A stretch of DNA of 60,303 nt from Treponema sp. (GCA_024690865.1 JAILON010000022.1:1-60303), one strand, 5' to 3'. Counted from the first letter of the stretch, positions 1 through 8,215 are shown. Notes: generated from the letters alone by a model not told the origin. A program made the numbers and translations.

Positions 1-1
1 G

Positions 2-106
2 GCGATTAAGAATGCCAGCTCCCGCTGGACGATGTCCATAAGAGACTGGGGACTGGCCGTTAATCAGTTTGCGATAGTTTTTGACGGGCGTGTTCCTGCA
101 TTCTAA
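2..106 (+). pseudogene. IS256-family (mutator) transposase, C-terminal end only
   Basis: Open from the left edge to a TAA stop, giving 34 residues. They include AIKNASSRWTMSIRDW and AVNQFAIVFDGRV, which match the well-known end of IS256/mutator transposases (K-W-T-M-P-I-R-x-W then N-Q-x-x-I-x-F). The DDE catalytic part lies outside the window, so it cannot be told whether the element is intact. The adjacent terminal repeat supports the call. The family acts by cut-and-copy transposition through a circular intermediate. Assignment is by eye from family knowledge. Confidence 0.75.
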
Positions 107-112
107 ATGCTG

Positions 113-140
113 CCATTTACACAAATTTTATGACAGGGTC
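113..140 (+). repeat. Putative right terminal inverted repeat of the IS256-type element
   Basis: Just after the transposase stop, ATTTACACAAATTTTATGAC resembles the terminal repeats of IS256-family elements, which typically carry a TTTACACAA-A/T-run-TGACA core. The left end is outside the window, so the match between ends cannot be tested. Confidence 0.5.
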
Positions 141-159
141 AGCATCCTGTAAATGCTGC

Positions 160-188
160 TGCCTAAATAAATTTAGGGTGTTTAGGCA
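160..188. repeat. Short inverted repeat between the IS end and a gene stub
   Basis: TGCCTAAA and TTTAGGCA form 8-bp arms around a 13-nt loop that itself contains a smaller palindrome. There is no T-run, so a terminator role is uncertain. Confidence 0.35.
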
Positions 189-193
189 CTGAA

Positions 194-313
194 CTAATAT
201 TGACTATTCCAAGGTGCGATATACTTGTCATAGCCTCTGGATCCCGCCTGTTCCCCACTTACTACATACTCGATGTGCGCAACAAAATACTCCAATACCT
301 GCTTAAACTCCAT
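194..313 (-). pseudogene. Truncated duplicate of the neighbouring unknown gene
   Basis: The first 33 residues (MEFKQVLEYFVAHIEYVVSG onward to DKYIAP) are almost identical to the start of the protein at 421-924. Similarity then stops and the frame ends after WNSQY, so about 80 percent of the protein is missing. A ribosome site (AAGGGAAAAAG) sits before the ATG at 313. The 5' flank is also duplicated. Because the stub lies beside an IS256 end, loss of its 3' part by IS-linked rearrangement is a reasonable inference. Confidence 0.7.
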
Positions 314-440
314 TCTTTTTCCCTTGCGTTTAACCGTCCGCCGACAAAGTATCGTTCTTTTCATTCTACCACCCCTCCTTGACAAAATCCAGTGAATTCA
401 ACGCACCGTTTTGGGCTTTTTTATGGGATTTTTACATTTT
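216..440. repeat. Tandem duplication, copy 1
   Basis: This stretch holds the 5' end and upstream region of the stub and is diverged but clearly related to 827-1040. The shared upstream block includes AATCCAGTGA and AACGCACCGTTTT at matching distances from the start codon. The stop of the full-length gene falls inside the end of this copy. Confidence 0.7.
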
Positions 441-924
441 TTTCTTCCTTATAGTCCTCATAAAACGCTTTGAAGAACCTCCTGAGCTTGTCATTCTCGG
501 CATCATTGTTGTTGAACAGGCCGAGGGTAGTCAGGGAAGCTTCTGTTTCATTCTCTTGGTACCACAGTGCCTTTTCTGCGGTTCCATAATACTTCGGGAA
601 TTGTATCTTCAAGGCCGTAACCGAATTTTCATACCATACCGCTACTATATGTGTCATGGCATCCGTCCAGTTGAGGTTTGTGGATGTGTTCCTGAGGGGA
701 TATCCTGTCTGAACATTGATGCAAATCTTATTGCCCTCGAATGAAAATTCCGGCAGCTGCTCTTGAATTTCACGATCCCTGACACCTTGTCCGGAGACCC
801 TGAAATTGCCGCTTTCTACAAGGGGTTCGATATACTTCTCATACCCTCTGGACCCTGCCTGTTCCCCACCAGCGACATATTCAAGGTGCGCGACAAAATA
901 TTCCAGAACTTGCTTGAATGCCAT
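421..924 (-). CDS. Hypothetical protein, 167 aa
   Basis: I do not recognise a family. The start at 924 (MAFKQVLEYF) is preferred over the ATG at 942 because GGGAGA lies 7 nt upstream and because the truncated paralogue begins at the equivalent Met. No signal peptide or membrane segment is visible. The protein is acidic, with a C-terminal half rich in aromatic and charged residues and a lysine-rich end (YEDYKEEKNVKIP). It stands between the IS end and the DUF2779 gene, with a broken duplicate downstream, so it belongs to an accessory islet. Function unknown. Confidence 0.6.
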   Translation of the reverse strand: MAFKQVLEYFVAHLEYVAGGEQAGSRGYEKYIEPLVESGNFRVSGQGVRDREIQEQLPEFSFEGNKICINVQTGYPLRNTSTNLNWTDAMTHIVAVWYENSVTALKIQFPKYYGTAEKALWYQENETEASLTTLGLFNNNDAENDKLRRFFKAFYEDYKEEKNVKIP

Positions 925-1040
925 TTTTGTTCTCCCATTCATAAAGCTTCTGCCATCATTCTACACTCCCTTCCAGACAGAATCCAGTGAGTTTAACGCA
1001 CCGTTTTTGGGCTTTAGGGCGATTTTTTATTTTTTAGAAA
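827..1040. repeat. Tandem duplication, copy 2
   Basis: Counterpart of 216-440: the 5' end of the full-length gene plus its upstream flank. Coding parts have drifted mainly by substitutions, while the flank shows small indels, consistent with an old duplication. Confidence 0.7.
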
Positions 1041-1045
1041 AAAAC

Positions 1046-1074
1046 TTGACTTTTGGAATTTCCGCACGTATCGT
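1046..1074 (+). promoter_or_regulatory. Sigma70-type promoter of the DUF2779 gene, near-leaderless
   Basis: TTGACT (1046-1051), 17-bp spacer, TATCGT (1069-1074), then only 7 nt to the ATG at 1082. The expected start of transcription is at or next to the ATG, and no Shine-Dalgarno sequence is present. Confidence 0.55.
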
Positions 1075-1081
1075 ACTCTGT

Positions 1082-3181
1082 ATGGATAACCAGAATCTTT
1101 TTACGAAATCAGCGTTCAAGATGGCCTTGCACTGCCCCATGCAGGCATATTATTCCCGCAATAAAGAATATGAGAACCAGTCAGTAAATGACGAGTTCCT
1201 GAAGTCGCTTGCCGAAGGCGGCTTCCAGGTCGGGGCCATCGCGAAAATCTACGGCAACGTGAGCGACGAGAACGACTTGGGAAATCTCCACGGCTATGAC
1301 GCGCCGCTTGGAAGAACCCGCGAGCTGTTCGGGCAGGACACGGTGAACATAGCGGAAGCCGCGTTCCAGTACAGGAACTGCTTTGTCCGCGCGGACATCA
1401 TCCAGAAGGACGGCAACAATGTCAATCTCATCGAAGTCAAGGCGAAGTCCTGGGAGACGGGGAAGCCTTTCCTGAAGAAGGACAACGAATCAATTGACGA
1501 TAAAATTTGGGAATATGTATACGACGTCGCTTTCCAGAAATGGGTCGTGTCGCATGCCCTCAAGGAGCTGTATCCTGACCAGCCCTTCACCGTCCGCGCT
1601 TTCCTGATGCTCGCCGACAAAACGAAGGTGAACAGCATCCCCAAGCTCAATGCCCTGTTCAGGATAAAAAAGGGCCCGGACGGCAGGACCTGTGCGGAGC
1701 CCACCCCGGAGGCACAGGCAATCCTTGCGGCGGAGCATGAGCATGTCATCGTCCCTTTTGATGTGGACAAAGAATGTGACATGATAATAGAAGGCCGGAC
1801 CGGCGAGCAGATTAAGTACATGGGCAAAAAATTCGAGGACTTTGTCCAAGAGCAGTCCGAGCGCTATGTAAAGAACGAGAAAGTCGACCAGACGCTGGGG
1901 GCAAAATGCTTCAAATGCCCGTTCACGCTGTCGGAGGAGGGAAAGGCAGCCCTCAAGAAAAGCGGCTTTGTCGAATGTTGGAAAGAGAAGGCGCATTTTA
2001 GCGACGCTGACTTTGACAGGCCGCTGATAAAGGACTTGAATGGCACGGGTCTGACCGGTAAAAACAGTAGAGACAACTGGATAAAAGAACACATTTATTT
2101 CATCTCGGACATTACCGAAAAAAAGTATCCATCAAAGTCAGACGGAAAGCCGGGACTTTCCACCAGCGAGAGGAAATGGCTCCACATCAACAGCGTGAAG
2201 CAGGGCAGGAACGAACCGGAAATCCTTAAAGACGAGCTGAAGGTCGAGATGCAGCGCTGGAAGTATCCGCTCCACATGATAGACTTCGAGACCACCGCAT
2301 CAGCGCTGCCCTATCATACGAACCTGCGCCCCTATGAGAACATCGCATTCCAGTTCTCGCACCACATCATCAAGGTGGACGGGACGATTGAGCACGCAGG
2401 GCAGTTTCTGGACATTGACTCCGACGGCTGTCCGAATTTTACCTTCGTTCGTGAACTCAAGAAGCAGCTTGAGCAGGATGACGGCTCCGTTTTCCGCTAC
2501 TCCCACCACGAGAACACGATATTGAACGGAATCCACGAACAGCTTGCGGCTTCCGATGAAAAAGACAAAGACGAGCTCATGGCCTTCATCAAGAGCATAA
2601 CGCATGGCGGCGAGCGCGACATGATTGACCTGTGCGACATCGTGAAGCGCTTCTACTGGCATCCGTCAATGAAGGGCTCCAATTCCATCAAGCAGGTGCT
2701 GCCCGCGGTCCTGCAAAGCAGCAGCTTCCTGCAGGAAAAATACGGAAAGCCCATATACGGTTCAACGATAAAGAGCCTGAACTACACGGCGGACACGGCA
2801 ATCGCCCTCCTTACAAAGGACGAAAGCGGCAACGTGCAGAATCCCTACAAGGTCCTGCCGACCCTGGGGGAGATTGAGGATGCCATAATCGAACGGCTCG
2901 CAAAAGACGGCAACCTGACAAATGACCAGCTGACGCAACTGATTGGCAGCAGCCAGGATGAGGACGACGGAGGGTTTGAAGAGGACACGAAGATAAACAA
3001 CGGCGGCCTGCCCCTTGTCGTCTACCGCTACCTGCAGACCTTCCCGCATGACGGGGCCACTGCGGGCGGTGTGCGCGTAGAGACGATTCGCGAAGCTCTC
3101 CTCCGTTATTGCGAGCTTGACACTATGGCGATGGTTTTGATTTGGGAATACTTTGCCCACGAATGCGGCATAATTAGCTGA
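1082..3181 (+). CDS. DUF2779 domain protein: Cas4-like nuclease plus exonuclease-like domain
   Basis: 699 aa. The ATG at 1082 is chosen because a promoter ends 7 nt upstream; in-frame codons before it overlap the divergent gene. The N-terminal third is Cas4/RecB-nuclease-like: D105 and E118-x-K120 fit the PD-(D/E)XK core. C18 with C276, C279 and C299 fit the four cysteines that hold an iron-sulfur cluster in Cas4/AddB relatives. The C-terminal half is the DUF2779 region, with an RNase-H/DEDD-like start (MIDFET, D401 and E403), a YSHHE block near residue 472 and RYCELDT near 677. The family role is unproven; DNA or RNA processing is inferred. There is no CRISPR array or other cas gene nearby, so Cas4-like here does not mean CRISPR. 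Monocistronic. Confidence 0.8.
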   Translation: MDNQNLFTKSAFKMALHCPMQAYYSRNKEYENQSVNDEFLKSLAEGGFQVGAIAKIYGNVSDENDLGNLHGYDAPLGRTRELFGQDTVNIAEAAFQYRNCFVRADIIQKDGNNVNLIEVKAKSWETGKPFLKKDNESIDDKIWEYVYDVAFQKWVVSHALKELYPDQPFTVRAFLMLADKTKVNSIPKLNALFRIKKGPDGRTCAEPTPEAQAILAAEHEHVIVPFDVDKECDMIIEGRTGEQIKYMGKKFEDFVQEQSERYVKNEKVDQTLGAKCFKCPFTLSEEGKAALKKSGFVECWKEKAHFSDADFDRPLIKDLNGTGLTGKNSRDNWIKEHIYFISDITEKKYPSKSDGKPGLSTSERKWLHINSVKQGRNEPEILKDELKVEMQRWKYPLHMIDFETTASALPYHTNLRPYENIAFQFSHHIIKVDGTIEHAGQFLDIDSDGCPNFTFVRELKKQLEQDDGSVFRYSHHENTILNGIHEQLAASDEKDKDELMAFIKSITHGGERDMIDLCDIVKRFYWHPSMKGSNSIKQVLPAVLQSSSFLQEKYGKPIYGSTIKSLNYTADTAIALLTKDESGNVQNPYKVLPTLGEIEDAIIERLAKDGNLTNDQLTQLIGSSQDEDDGGFEEDTKINNGGLPLVVYRYLQTFPHDGATAGGVRVETIREALLRYCELDTMAMVLIWEYFAHECGIIS

Positions 3182-3204
3182 GGGGCTACAGCCGGACATC
3201 ACGC

Positions 3205-3229
3205 CCCTGCCCCAGTAATCAGGGCAGGG
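3205..3229. terminator. Possible terminator hairpin after the DUF2779 gene
   Basis: CCCTGCCC and GGGCAGGG form an 8-bp GC-rich stem with a 9-nt loop in the gap between two converging genes. No T-run follows on either strand, so it may be only a weak or Rho-assisted terminator. Confidence 0.35.
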
Positions 3230-3256
3230 ACGGGTTCAGCGCACAGGGGTTTTCTG

Positions 3257-3472
3257 TCAGAGTGTCACCACAATCTCTGCAGAAAGCCCCGTCTCCCTTG
3301 TCAAGTCAGATTCAGCCTTGTTGTCCTTCACGAACGCAAGGAACGCCTTTATCTCAGGGGCGGCCGCATTCTCGTAGGCCGCCGCGCACAAAATTCCAGC
3401 ACAGGCGGACATGAGGAAGGGAGGTCTTGACGGGTCGCTCAGGAGCCACCTGTCACGACTCTCCCGCCTCAC
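3257..3472 (-). pseudogene. C-terminal remnant resembling the tail of an Rpn/PD-(D/E)XK transposase-family protein
   Basis: An open frame of 71 codons whose only start is a GTG overlapping the stop of the upstream AAA gene by 4 nt. The end (EIKAFLAFVKDN, LTRETGLSAEI) looks like the C-terminal tail of Rpn-type nuclease-family proteins, where a short helix precedes a K-V-x-D-x-F-T-x-E-like segment. No catalytic region precedes it. It could instead be a small translationally coupled protein; similarity was judged by eye only. Confidence 0.35.
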
Positions 3473-5061
3473 TCCGCGCCGGCGGCCTTCCAGCCGACAA
3501 GGCCCCTGCCCTCGCTGGAGAACACGAGGGCGACCTTGCGCAGGGCCTTCCCCGCCACGGCAAAGCGGTCCGCGTAGCCGTTCGCGTCTATCTGATGCAG
3601 GGCTTCGGCTGCGACATCGTCAAAGCTCCGCCCCCTGTCCATCTTGAGCTCCAATATATATACCGTATCCCTCGTCGCCACGACCACGTCGCTCCGTCCT
3701 GCCACCGACTGCAGCTCGGATGCCACCCGCCAGCCGGTCATGCGGAACATCAGGTGCGTCACCGACTCGTAGTAGTTCTCGCACATGTCCTTCTTTACGA
3801 CCGTGGGCAGGTCGGCTATGGCGGCCTGTATGATGGCAAGGGCCTTGTCCACGTCCTTGTTCCTGAGCGCGATCCGCATGTTATCTATCGCAAGCCCCAT
3901 GTCGTCATGGGGGACGCTGACGAATTTGCCAAGGAGCACGTCCAGGAAGCCCTCCTCCACCTCGCGGTTGGGGAAGTCAAGTTTATAGAAACGGTCTTCC
4001 TTCTCGAAGCCCTTTATGGTCAGGTAGCCCGACTGGTATATTACGGGCAGCATGTTCCCCGAGCCGGGGTCGTAGTTCTTGAACTGGTTCTCCGTCGCGA
4101 GCCTGCCGTTCACCAGGTTCTCCAGCTCAAGCGGATGATTCTGGACGGACTTCACAAGGAATGACGGGGTGCCGCTCTCGAACCAGTAGGAGCCGAAGTC
4201 CTTGTATTTCAGGCATTTCAGGAGGCAGAAGGGGTTGTACACGCCCTCGACGTCGTGCGTGAAGTGATAGCCGTCGTACATCTGGGCGAGCTTTTCCTTC
4301 GCCTCGCCGACGCTCATCTCCTGTTCGCTCGCCAGCGCCTCTATCTCCGGGGTGAAATAGCGCTCAAGCTCCGCCTTGGAGATGCCGCAGAGGGCTGAGT
4401 AGTCCTTTGTGAGGCTGATGTCGTCCAGCTGGTTCAGGCCGCTGAAGATGTTCACGTGGCTCACCTTGGTGATTCCCGTGATGAATAAAAAGCGGATGTA
4501 CTTGTCGCAGTCCTTGAGCGGGCTGTAAAAGCTCCTGAGCTCCTGCCGGTTCTGCTCCTCTGCTTCCGTGTAGAGCGCGTCCAGGATGGGCTTGTCGTAC
4601 TCGTCTATCAGGATGACTACCTGCTTCCCGGTCTTCTTACAGGCCGCGCGGATGACAGCTGCGAGGCGTTCCGCAGGGTCGTTGCCCTGACGCTCAATTC
4701 CATACAGCTCCTCATATTCCGACACTATGGCGTTGAGCCGTGCCTTGAGCCTCGCGTTGTCCTCGTAGCTGTTAATACCGAAGCTTATCTTCAGCACCGG
4801 CCATTCCGTCCATTCCTTTTCTTTTTCCGCAATCGCAAGCCCCCCGAACAGGTCCTTTCTGCCCTGGAAGTAGTATTCCATCGTGGAGAGCAGCAGGCTC
4901 TTCCCGAAGCGGCGGGGACGGCTCAGGAAATAGGGCTTTCCCTCGCGGGCAAGCTTATAGATAAAGGCTGTCTTGTCCACGTATATGCAGCCGCGCTTGC
5001 GGAGGTCCTCAAAGTCCTGTATGCCGATCGGCAGAAAGCGTTCTTCCATAAAATCCATCAT
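3469..5061 (-). CDS. AAA-ATPase-like protein with C-terminal PD-(D/E)XK nuclease domain
   Basis: 530 aa, close to the usual length of the AAA-ATPase_like plus PDDEXK_9 family. Residues 8-60 carry the family start (LPIGIQDFEDLR, then YVDKT), with a Walker-A-like RPRRFGKS at 48-55 and Walker B (VILIDEYDKP) near 150. The C-terminal 90 residues hold SDVVV followed by ELK, the D and E-x-K of the nuclease core. The family is abundant in host-associated bacteria and its function is not established; a selfish or defence-type role is often proposed. The ATG at 5061 lacks a Shine-Dalgarno, and an ATG 12 nt further in (MEERF) matches family starts better. A 22-bp tandem repeat array lies about 140 bp upstream. 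Confidence 0.8.
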   Translation of the reverse strand: MMDFMEERFLPIGIQDFEDLRKRGCIYVDKTAFIYKLAREGKPYFLSRPRRFGKSLLLSTMEYYFQGRKDLFGGLAIAEKEKEWTEWPVLKISFGINSYEDNARLKARLNAIVSEYEELYGIERQGNDPAERLAAVIRAACKKTGKQVVILIDEYDKPILDALYTEAEEQNRQELRSFYSPLKDCDKYIRFLFITGITKVSHVNIFSGLNQLDDISLTKDYSALCGISKAELERYFTPEIEALASEQEMSVGEAKEKLAQMYDGYHFTHDVEGVYNPFCLLKCLKYKDFGSYWFESGTPSFLVKSVQNHPLELENLVNGRLATENQFKNYDPGSGNMLPVIYQSGYLTIKGFEKEDRFYKLDFPNREVEEGFLDVLLGKFVSVPHDDMGLAIDNMRIALRNKDVDKALAIIQAAIADLPTVVKKDMCENYYESVTHLMFRMTGWRVASELQSVAGRSDVVVATRDTVYILELKMDRGRSFDDVAAEALHQIDANGYADRFAVAGKALRKVALVFSSEGRGLVGWKAAGAE

Positions 5062-5082
5062 AGCATAAAAAGCACTGCTTTT

Positions 5083-5115
5083 CTACACTGAATACGCATT
5101 TGCAAAATCGCTCAT
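5083..5115 (-). CDS. Possible 10-residue leader peptide (MSDFANAYSV)
   Basis: ATG at 5115 is preceded by a near-perfect ribosome site (GGAGGTGAT). The frame stops 21 nt before the AAA gene start. Between its stop and the AAA start lies AAAAGCA-G-TGCTTTT, a small hairpin. The arrangement resembles a translated leader, but the peptide has no amino-acid run typical of attenuators. It may simply be the original start of a shifted frame. Confidence 0.35.
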   Translation of the reverse strand: MSDFANAYSV

Positions 5116-5198
5116 ATCACCTCCAGTTTCTGACATAATACTACACATTGCCATTACTGGCACCCGTCGCTCCAATGAATTTGCGCCTGAACCACCCC

Positions 5199-5308
5199 TG
5201 CCACGCGTTCGGGTGGGAACCGCCACGCGTCCGGGTGGGAACCGTCACGCGCCCGGGTGAGGACCGTCACGCATACGCGTGAAATCCGCCACTCGGGCGG
5301 GTGCGGCC
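5199..5308. repeat. Tandem array, five 22-bp units, GC-rich with internal dyad
   Basis: Units start at 5199, 5221, 5243, 5265 and 5287. Each contains a CACGCG-NN-CGGGTG-like dyad followed by a GGAAC-like joint; units 2 and 3 are closest to consensus and units 4 and 5 have decayed. The array lies between the divergent AAA-ATPase-like gene (start 5061) and the glycosidase-like gene (start 5506), so which one it serves is not decided by position. The other arrays in this window lie upstream of ATPase genes. Confidence 0.8.
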
Positions 5309-5505
5309 GCACTCTACGGCGAAAGCGGAGATTGACAAACGGCCACAGTTGCAGGAGCCTTGGAAACGGCTGCCCTGCCCGGGAACAAGCTGGCCGGGTG
5401 CGTCCGCCGCCTCTTGCCCCATGATATAAACAAAAATTATCCCCACGGATGCCGTACATGCTGTACAATAGAATTATTTACAGATTTTATGGAGGATGCC
5501 GTAGC

Positions 5506-7365
5506 ATGGGTCATTTCAAGAATTTCAAGTCGGTGCTGTACTGCCCCGTCCACTGGGTTATAAACGTGAAGGAGGAGGAGCTGGAAGGACAGCTGGCCTT
5601 CTTTGAGAAGTACATCGGGGTGGACAAGGTGTACCTGGAGCCATTCCGTTCCGGGGAGCTTGCCAGCCGCGAGAAGCTGCTTGCCATCAAGGGCTTCCTG
5701 GAGTCGCACGGCGTGGAGGTCGCGGGCGGATTCACGACGACGTCCGGCCCCGGCCCCATCCCCGGCAAGGAGCACAAGTCCCAGAGGCTCTTCGACACCT
5801 ACTGCTACACGGACAAGGACTTCCGGGCGGAGCTTCAGAGAAACATCGAGTTCACCGCAAGCATATTCGACGAGATTATCCTGGACGATTTCTACTTCAC
5901 CAACTGCACCTGCGAGGACTGCATCAGGGCGAAAGGAAGCAGGAGCTGGCAGGAATTCCGCTTGGACCTGATGAAGGAAGTGAGCCGGAACGTCATCGTA
6001 GGCCCGGCAAAGAAAGTCAATCCCAAGTGCAAGGTCGTTATCAAGTACCCCAACTGGATGGAAAGCTACGCGGGGGCGGGCTACAACCCCGGCGAGCAGA
6101 AGGACATCTTTGACGGCGTGTACACCGGCACGGAAACCCGGAACTCGATGGACCAGGACCAGACCCTGCCCCGTTACCTGTCGTACTCGCTCGTCCGCTG
6201 GATGGAGAATCTCGCGCCGGGACGGAACGGGGGCGGCTGGTTCGACGCGTTCCAGTGCTACCCCATGGAGGCATACCTGGAGCAGGCATACCTGACAGCT
6301 TTCGCGCGCGCCCGCGAGCTGATGATTTTCTGCTGGCCGCTCGTGTACGACCACTACTTCGTGCCGACGCTCGGCTTCCAGATGAAGAAAATCGACGAGC
6401 TGATGAGCAAGGTCGGCGGCTGCACCGGCCTTGCCGAATACCACCCAGTCAACGCGCAGGGCGAGGATCACCTCTCGGACTACCTGGGGCTTCAGGGCAT
6501 TCCCTTCGAGCCGACGCCATACTTCCCGGAGAATGCAAAGGCCGTGTTCCTGACCGCCGCATCCTGCGCGGACAAGGACATCATGAGCAAGCTGGAGAGA
6601 TATGTCCGCGAGGGCGGGCACGCCATAGTCACGAGCGGATTCGTCAAGCTGATGCTGGGCGACGGCGGCGGCGTTTCACGTGCCGACGGCAGCAGCGGCA
6701 CGGACGGTAGCAGCACGGACGGCGCGCCAGCCCTGTCTATCGAACAGATGACATCCCTCCGCTGGCGGGACAGGCATCTCACGCCTACCCACTACCAGTA
6801 CCATTCGCAAGACACCTGGGAGGAGTACAAGGTCCCCGCCGTCCAGCCGGTGACTTTCCCCCTGCTGGAGCACCGAAACAACGTGAGCTGGATGCTCGTG
6901 AAGGGGCAGACCGCCGGGAAGAACCTTCCTATACTCATCCGCGACTGCTACGGCAAGGGACAGATGATTACCTTTGTCGTGCCGGACGACTTCGGCGACA
7001 TCCAGCATCTTCCCCGCGAAATCCTGAACGAACTGCGCCGGGAGTTCTGCGGTACGCTCGGGCTGCGCCTGGACTGCGCGAGGAACGTCGGCCTCTTCCT
7101 CTACGACGACGACAGCTTCGTCACCTACGCATACGAGTATCAGAACGAAGGTCCCCAGTACTGCTACGTCCACATACAGGGCGCGGCGAAACAGCTTGTT
7201 CGGCTGAACGGCAGACGGGGGCTTGAGTGTGTGGAGCCCTATGCGAAGGCCGATGAGAACAGCAAGGTCGGCTTGGACGGCCTGAACGTCAGCGAGCGGA
7301 CGGAGACCGTCTTCAAAATCGAGACGCATCCTGACTGCTTCGACTTCTGGAAGATAGAGCGGTAG
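5506..7365 (+). CDS. TIM-barrel glycoside-hydrolase-like protein, uncharacterised
   Basis: 619 aa. The start at 5506 (MGHFKNFKS) is chosen because GGAGG lies 10 nt upstream; an ATG at 5449 has no ribosome site. The first 330 residues have the rhythm of a (beta/alpha)8 barrel: VDKVYLEPF, then DEIILDDFYFTNC, then VVIKYPNW, VYTGTETRN and a final LVYDHYF. The DD in IILDDF (about residue 127) is a candidate catalytic carboxylate pair. The C-terminal part has a glutamine-amidotransferase-like subdomain (AIVTSGF, GKGQMITFVV), as seen in several glycosidase families. There is no signal peptide, so it acts in the cytoplasm. I cannot name the substrate or GH family. Confidence 0.55.
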   Translation: MGHFKNFKSVLYCPVHWVINVKEEELEGQLAFFEKYIGVDKVYLEPFRSGELASREKLLAIKGFLESHGVEVAGGFTTTSGPGPIPGKEHKSQRLFDTYCYTDKDFRAELQRNIEFTASIFDEIILDDFYFTNCTCEDCIRAKGSRSWQEFRLDLMKEVSRNVIVGPAKKVNPKCKVVIKYPNWMESYAGAGYNPGEQKDIFDGVYTGTETRNSMDQDQTLPRYLSYSLVRWMENLAPGRNGGGWFDAFQCYPMEAYLEQAYLTAFARARELMIFCWPLVYDHYFVPTLGFQMKKIDELMSKVGGCTGLAEYHPVNAQGEDHLSDYLGLQGIPFEPTPYFPENAKAVFLTAASCADKDIMSKLERYVREGGHAIVTSGFVKLMLGDGGGVSRADGSSGTDGSSTDGAPALSIEQMTSLRWRDRHLTPTHYQYHSQDTWEEYKVPAVQPVTFPLLEHRNNVSWMLVKGQTAGKNLPILIRDCYGKGQMITFVVPDDFGDIQHLPREILNELRREFCGTLGLRLDCARNVGLFLYDDDSFVTYAYEYQNEGPQYCYVHIQGAAKQLVRLNGRRGLECVEPYAKADENSKVGLDGLNVSERTETVFKIETHPDCFDFWKIER

Positions 7366-7414
7366 AGCTGTTGCAAGGGTAACAGGCTTTTGCAGCCGGC
7401 TCCGATAAACGTTT

Positions 7415-7455
7415 CCTTTCCCCTCCTCAGAAGTTGTTTCCGGGGAGGGGAAAGG
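7415..7455. terminator. Strong hairpin between converging genes
   Basis: CCTTTCCCCTCC and its near-exact complement GGGAGGGGAAAGG form a 12-bp stem around a short loop, between the end of the glycosidase-like gene and the end of the PIN toxin gene. No T-run follows on either side. Confidence 0.45.
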
Positions 7456-7472
7456 CCCCCTTGGATTCTCGG

Positions 7473-7892
7473 CTAAAGACTTGCTATTGTAGTCAAAAAA
7501 TCCGCAGGGGAAAGTACAGGAACCTTTGACTTTGAATAGTCCCTTTCATTCCGGGTAACGATATAATCAAGGGAATTCCTGAATGCGGTCTCTGACATAA
7601 CGACATCCTCATAATCGCCCATTTGTGAGGAAACTGCATTTTGGCAGTCTATACCGAGTGTATCAACGACTTCGAATAAACTGAATAATTTCCGTAAGAT
7701 TTCCCTTGTCTTGCTGTCGCTGTGGGTCTGACGATGTGTGAGATAATAAATGTCCGTTACGGATTTTGCGGATATACAGGCTGTGACAGTCCGCTTCGCA
7801 ACTTCAAGGAATATCTGCTTTGCAAAATGGGAGAATGGCCGCCTGTCCTGCAATGCGTCAATAATCACGCAAGTATCTACTAGAATTTTCAT
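7473..7892 (-). CDS. PIN-domain toxin, VapC-like ribonuclease
   Basis: 139 aa, typical VapC length. It begins MKILVDTCVIIDAL with the first metal-binding Asp at residue 6. Further acidic positions are D in SVTDIYYLTHR, and D in IVTRNERDY near the C-terminus followed by LSPADFL, the usual PIN ending. PIN toxins are Mg-dependent endoribonucleases. The start overlaps the antitoxin stop by 4 nt (ATGA), so translation is coupled and the pair forms one operon. The specific RNA target cannot be read from sequence. Confidence 0.88.
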   Translation of the reverse strand: MKILVDTCVIIDALQDRRPFSHFAKQIFLEVAKRTVTACISAKSVTDIYYLTHRQTHSDSKTREILRKLFSLFEVVDTLGIDCQNAVSSQMGDYEDVVMSETAFRNSLDYIVTRNERDYSKSKVPVLSPADFLTTIASL

Positions 7893-8104
7893 ATCCGGGA
7901 CAGCCTTTCGCTTTTGGATTCTTCCAGCGTCATGTCATCCGGGAGGATGCCGAACAAAGAAGTCGCAGTTTCAATTCTGTCCTGATTCGGGCTGGAAAGC
8001 ACGGCAATTGTCCGCCCGTTTTCGGTTATGAAAATTTGTTCCGTTTCTGCCAGGGCAAGATATTTAGTGAGATTCAGCTGTAGTTCCATCGTCGTTATAG
8101 CCAT
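7889..8104 (-). CDS. Antitoxin of the Phd/YefM type
   Basis: 71 aa. The N-terminus (MAITTMELQLNLTKYLALAE) and the following FITENGRTIAVL are the hallmark of prevent-host-death antitoxins, which bind DNA through the N-terminal domain and neutralise the toxin with a disordered C-terminal tail (LEESKSERLSRI). GGAGG lies 9 nt before the ATG. It is first in the operon with the PIN gene, as expected for an autoregulated module. Phd-type antitoxins paired with PIN toxins are common. Confidence 0.85.
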   Translation of the reverse strand: MAITTMELQLNLTKYLALAETEQIFITENGRTIAVLSSPNQDRIETATSLFGILPDDMTLEESKSERLSRI

Positions 8105-8178
8105 GCTTTTTCCTCCATATAGCCCTAGTCTATCATACTTCTCGTTGTTTTGAAAGGTGGGGAGGCTGACATGGATTC

Positions 8179-8207
8179 TTGCAAGCGGGCTACGATTCCG
8201 CTAGAAT
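8179..8207 (+). promoter_or_regulatory. Promoter of the ABC permease gene, near-leaderless
   Basis: TTGCAA (8179-8184), 17-bp spacer, TAGAAT (8202-8207), then 8 nt to the ATG. No ribosome binding site is present, so the mRNA should start at or near the initiation codon. Confidence 0.65.
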
Positions 8208-8215
8208 AGCATATC

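Noticed and set aside
806..1081. N-terminal extension of the DUF2779 protein
   Set aside because: It would run through the divergent gene and the duplicated flank. Composition is unlike the rest and a promoter lies just before the ATG at 1082.
1082..3181. Part of a CRISPR-Cas system because of the Cas4-like domain
   Set aside because: The domain order and the second half fit DUF2779, and there is no cas1, cas2 or array in the window.
7473..8104. Larger defence island around the toxin-antitoxin pair
   Set aside because: The flanking genes are a glycosidase-like protein and an ABC permease; no restriction, phage or abortive-infection genes are adjacent.
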